NCBI GenBank assembly: GCA_002397275.1
Contig: DHAA01000003.1
Location: 1 to 6,930 of the forward strand
Length of the DNA: 6,930 nt
Source: Thermacetogenium sp. UBA4966
Lineage (GTDB): Bacteria; Bacillota; DSM-12270; Thermacetogeniales; Thermacetogeniaceae
Direction: 5' to 3'
This document shows positions 4,814-6,930 of this stretch, piece after piece (the first letter of the stretch is position 1; each line of letters starts with the position of its first letter). The position numbers and the translations under genes are program-made. Under the pieces are notes generated by a model. The model was given only the letters and a program-made list of their open reading frames with translations, had not been told where the DNA came from and did not search any database.

Positions 4814-5740
4814 CTAACCCTGAAACAGCGCCGTGCTCAAATACCTCTCTCCGGTGTCCGGAAGTATAGCCACAATCAGCTTGCCTTTGTTCTCCGGCCG
4901 TTTGGCGATCTGAATGGCGGCAAAAGCGGCCGCACCTGAAGAAATACCGACCAGCAAGCCCTCTTCACGCGCCAGACGCCGCCCGATTTCAAAGGCTTCC
5001 TCGTTCTTGACTTTAAAGATCTCGTCGACCACATCGAAATTGAGGACATCGGGAACAAATCCGGGACCGATACCCTGAATCTTGTGGGGGCCGGGGCTGC
5101 CTCCGGAAAGTACCGGGGAGTCAAAGGGCTCTACGGCGATGGCTTTGACCTCGGCTTTGCGCTTTTTAATTACTTCTGCTACTCCGGTGATCGTCCCGCC
5201 GGTACCCACGCCGCCGACGACAATGTCTACCTTGCCGTCGCTATCAGCCCAGATCTCTTCGGCGGTGGTGGTGCGGTGGATAGCCGGATTGGCCGGGTTT
5301 TTAAACTGCTGGGGAACAAAGGAGTGAGGGGTCTGAGCCGCCAGCTCTTCCGCTTTCCTCACAGCCCCTTTCATCCCATCCGCGCCCGGGGTCAAGACGA
5401 GTTCCGCACCGTAAGCTTTTAACAGGTTACGGCGCTCTACGCTCATGGTGTCGGGCATGGTGAGGATCAGCCTGTATCCCTTGGCCGCGGCCACGAAGGC
5501 CAGAGCGATCCCGGTGTTGCCGCTTGTGGGCTCGATCAAGATGGTGCCTTTACCGATCAGTCCTTTGTCTTCCGCGTCTTTGATCATGCTGTAGCCGATC
5601 CGGTCTTTGACGCTTCCGGCCGGGTTAAAAGATTCCAGCTTGACAACTACGTCCGCCTCCAAACCTGCGGCAACCCGGCTCAATTTCAACAGCGGTGTCT
5701 TACCGATTAAGTCAGTTAAATTGTTTGCTATTCTCGCCAT
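4814..5740 (-). CDS. cysK: Cysteine synthase A (O-acetylserine sulfhydrylase)
   Basis: PLP-dependent enzyme that makes L-cysteine and acetate from O-acetylserine and sulfide in the cytoplasm. It has 308 residues, the normal length. The PLP lysine is K45 in NPAGSVKDRIGYSMI (39-53). The substrate loop TSGNTG is at 72-77, the phosphate-binding loop GTGGT at 179-183, and GISSGAAAFAA (265-275) carries the serine near the pyridine nitrogen. The C-terminus ILPDTGERYLSTALF is typical of CysK rather than of CysM. ATG follows AGGAGGT by 10 nt, slightly long but the only good site. It lies 248 bp after the methyltransferase gene and 180 bp before metQ, so it is probably transcribed from its own promoter. 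In other bacteria CysK also serves as a partner of the Rrf2 regulator CymR; whether that applies here is unknown, since the local Rrf2 protein is of the three-Cys type. Confidence 0.97.
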   Translation of the reverse strand: MARIANNLTDLIGKTPLLKLSRVAAGLEADVVVKLESFNPAGSVKDRIGYSMIKDAEDKGLIGKGTILIEPTSGNTGIALAFVAAAKGYRLILTMPDTMSVERRNLLKAYGAELVLTPGADGMKGAVRKAEELAAQTPHSFVPQQFKNPANPAIHRTTTAEEIWADSDGKVDIVVGGVGTGGTITGVAEVIKKRKAEVKAIAVEPFDSPVLSGGSPGPHKIQGIGPGFVPDVLNFDVVDEIFKVKNEEAFEIGRRLAREEGLLVGISSGAAAFAAIQIAKRPENKGKLIVAILPDTGERYLSTALFQG

Positions 5741-5988
5741 TTTTCTTTTTACCTCCTGATTTTATTTTTTATAATCATAACTCTCCAGACAAACCGGCCG
5801 ATAATCCGTCCCCTCACCTCCAACTACAAGATAACTGCATTAATACTAATATCATTACTCTTCGCCCGGCGAACGCTACCCTCTCCTCTTCCGCCGCTAT
5901 CGCGATGTCTCAAGTACCGATCCTGGGCATCGGCAGACTTCTTCTCCTTTCCTTCCAGATATAACGGCTGCTCAAAATAACGCTCTTT
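5741..5988 (-). other. Non-coding region upstream of cysK
   Basis: No convincing gene lies in these 248 bp. Near cysK the minus strand is AT-rich and holds a -10-like TATGAT (5774-5779), but I see no good -35 at a proper distance. Further up are an AT-rich near-palindrome, TAATnnTAnTAnnATTA (5841-5857), and a perfect 6-bp inverted repeat, TTCGCC/GGCGAA (5861-5873), both possible operator sites. I looked for S-box and T-box cores and found neither. No clear terminator follows the methyltransferase stop. Confidence 0.3.
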
Positions 5989-6930
5989 CTACATCTCCTT
6001 CACCGCTCTCGTCATAGCGCGGATATTCTCCAAAGGGGTCGAGGTGCTCAACCCGCAGGCCGGAGAAATGATATCGATGCCCTCCCTGACGAGCCTGCGC
6101 GCCCGGCCGCCAACCTTATCCGCTGTGCCGAACTGAAGCAGGTAGGTGCTGACATTGCCCATGGTAACCAGCTGAGGATATTCCCTCTTTAATGCCTGCA
6201 GGTTGACCATGGCGTCGGTGCTGACGGCATCGGATCTGATCTGCGCAATATACCGCTTTACAGGCTTGATATTCCCGCAGATATGCACGATCACAGGTGC
6301 GTCCAGGGCATGGATGCCGTCGCAGATCTTATTTAAATACCTGACGGCATACTCTTCAAACATCCTCGGCCCCAGAATCTCCCCGGTGGCGGTGGGGTCT
6401 CCGATGGTGATCAGCGTCGCTCCATTGCCGAGCAGCAGCCCGGCGTATTCAAGCAGCAGATCGCTCACATAATCAACCACCCTGTGGGCGTTCTCCTTAT
6501 CCTTCCTCAGCTCTCTGAGAAAAATCATCGGGTCAACGACAGATGCCGCGGTGCTGATCGGCCCGGTGAGATTCCCGATCACCGGTATTTCAGGATATTT
6601 ATTGGATAGGCGATAGCCCGCCTGAACAACCGTACCGATCCTCTCCGACTTCTCCAAGCCCTGCCCGTCTCTTGGCTCGAACTTCGCTGCAGAGGAAAAT
6701 TTCTCTTTTTCAATCTTAGGCTCGCACTCTAGACTGCCGTAATTGACCTCGCTTCCCAGCGCTTCGGCTTCAACGGTCAGGCAGAAAGGGATCCCCAGAT
6801 TCTCAAAGCCTGTGTTCTCATAGACATCCCAGGCCAGCTCGGACATCAGATGATCATCGCGGTGTGCCTGCGGGAAGGTATGCCCCTCCTTTTTCATCAC
6901 ATCGACAACAGCCGCGTTCATCATCCCTCC
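5989..6930 (-). CDS. MtaA/CmuA-family (UroD superfamily) corrinoid methyltransferase, partial at window edge
   Basis: Enzymes of this family move a methyl group from a methylated corrinoid protein to a thiol such as coenzyme M, or from a methylated donor to the corrinoid; the fold is that of uroporphyrinogen decarboxylase. Visible are GHTFPQAHRDDHLMSELAW (about 14-32 from the first Met), IPVIGNLTGPISTA (113-126), ITIGDPTATGEILGP (173-187), and the zinc-site signature H214-x-C216 in VIVHICGN with C290 in ISPACGLSTSTPL, matching the His-x-Cys...Cys zinc ligands of MtaA. The frame is open through the right edge, reading GG before MMNAAVV. In this family the MMN-like stretch is internal, and the GGAGGG touching the ATG leaves no spacing for a ribosome binding site. 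I therefore judge that about 25-30 N-terminal residues lie outside the window. No corrinoid protein gene follows downstream. The methyl donor and acceptor cannot be read from the sequence. Confidence 0.88.
   Translation of the reverse strand, partial: GGMMNAAVVDVMKKEGHTFPQAHRDDHLMSELAWDVYENTGFENLGIPFCLTVEAEALGSEVNYGSLECEPKIEKEKFSSAAKFEPRDGQGLEKSERIGTVVQAGYRLSNKYPEIPVIGNLTGPISTAASVVDPMIFLRELRKDKENAHRVVDYVSDLLLEYAGLLLGNGATLITIGDPTATGEILGPRMFEEYAVRYLNKICDGIHALDAPVIVHICGNIKPVKRYIAQIRSDAVSTDAMVNLQALKREYPQLVTMGNVSTYLLQFGTADKVGGRARRLVREGIDIISPACGLSTSTPLENIRAMTRAVKEM

Noticed and set aside
5695..5964. 89-codon plus-strand frame over the cysK upstream region
   Set aside because: It begins inside cysK on the opposite strand, and its product is low-complexity Ser/Leu/Pro without a domain.
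5741..5988. S-box or T-box leader upstream of cysK
   Set aside because: A loose TTATC...GGAGG resemblance exists near 5810-5835, but GCAACC, the T-box sequence GGGTGGTACCGCGG and a terminator are all absent.
6921..6930. GGAGGG followed by ATGATG read as the true start of the methyltransferase
   Set aside because: There is no spacing between the supposed ribosome binding site and ATG, the frame is open through the edge, and family members have residues before this point.
1..6930. CRISPR array, tRNA or rRNA gene, insertion sequence, prophage or defence system
   Set aside because: I saw no regularly spaced repeats, no tRNA-like or rRNA-like segments, and no transposase, integrase or defence-type proteins in any frame.

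Overview
All eight recognisable genes in this window read leftward (minus strand). The content points to an anaerobic, low-to-mid GC Gram-positive bacterium of the Clostridia, possibly Peptococcaceae or Desulfotomaculum-like. The reasons are strong AGGAGG-type ribosome binding sites, a three-cysteine Rrf2 regulator, FdhD, a MetA-type homoserine acyltransferase carrying the acetyl-CoA signature, and an MtaA/CmuA-type corrinoid methyltransferase. This placement is inference from gene content; no database search was run.

In transcription order (right to left) the window holds: an MtaA/UroD-family methyltransferase cut by the right edge (5989-6930); a 248-bp gap; cysteine synthase cysK (4814-5740); a 180-bp gap with a strong hairpin and a weak SAM-I-like trace; the methionine-binding lipoprotein metQ (3794-4633); a chimeric ORF joining the first third of an ABC ATPase to the C-terminal two thirds of a substrate-binding protein (2860-3750); a 61-codon remnant of a 4Fe-4S protein (2597-2782); homoserine O-acetyltransferase metA (1593-2510); fdhD (646-1503); and a three-Cys Rrf2/IscR-like regulator (168-617). 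The left 167 bp contain no recognised gene.

The common theme is sulfur: cysteine synthesis (CysK), entry into methionine synthesis (MetA), methionine uptake (MetQ), sulfur transfer to formate dehydrogenase (FdhD), possible sulfonate-type uptake (chimera), and an Rrf2 regulator of the class that senses Fe-S or cysteine status.

Two observations stand out. First, metA and the fdhD-rrf2 pair have almost the same promoter design: TTGACA, a 17- or 18-bp spacer, TATCTT, then 8-9 bp further on a related inverted repeat built on AATCCTA/TAGGATT or AATCCTTA/TAAGGTTT, lying over the expected transcription start. This looks like one repressor controlling both units, and the Rrf2 protein encoded here is the obvious candidate. 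Second, the stretch from metQ to metA appears eroded by internal deletions. One ORF is an in-frame ATPase/binding-protein chimera, the next keeps only the two ends of a 4Fe-4S protein, and metQ has neither metN nor metI beside it. These could be real genome decay or an assembly fault, and read-level checking would decide.
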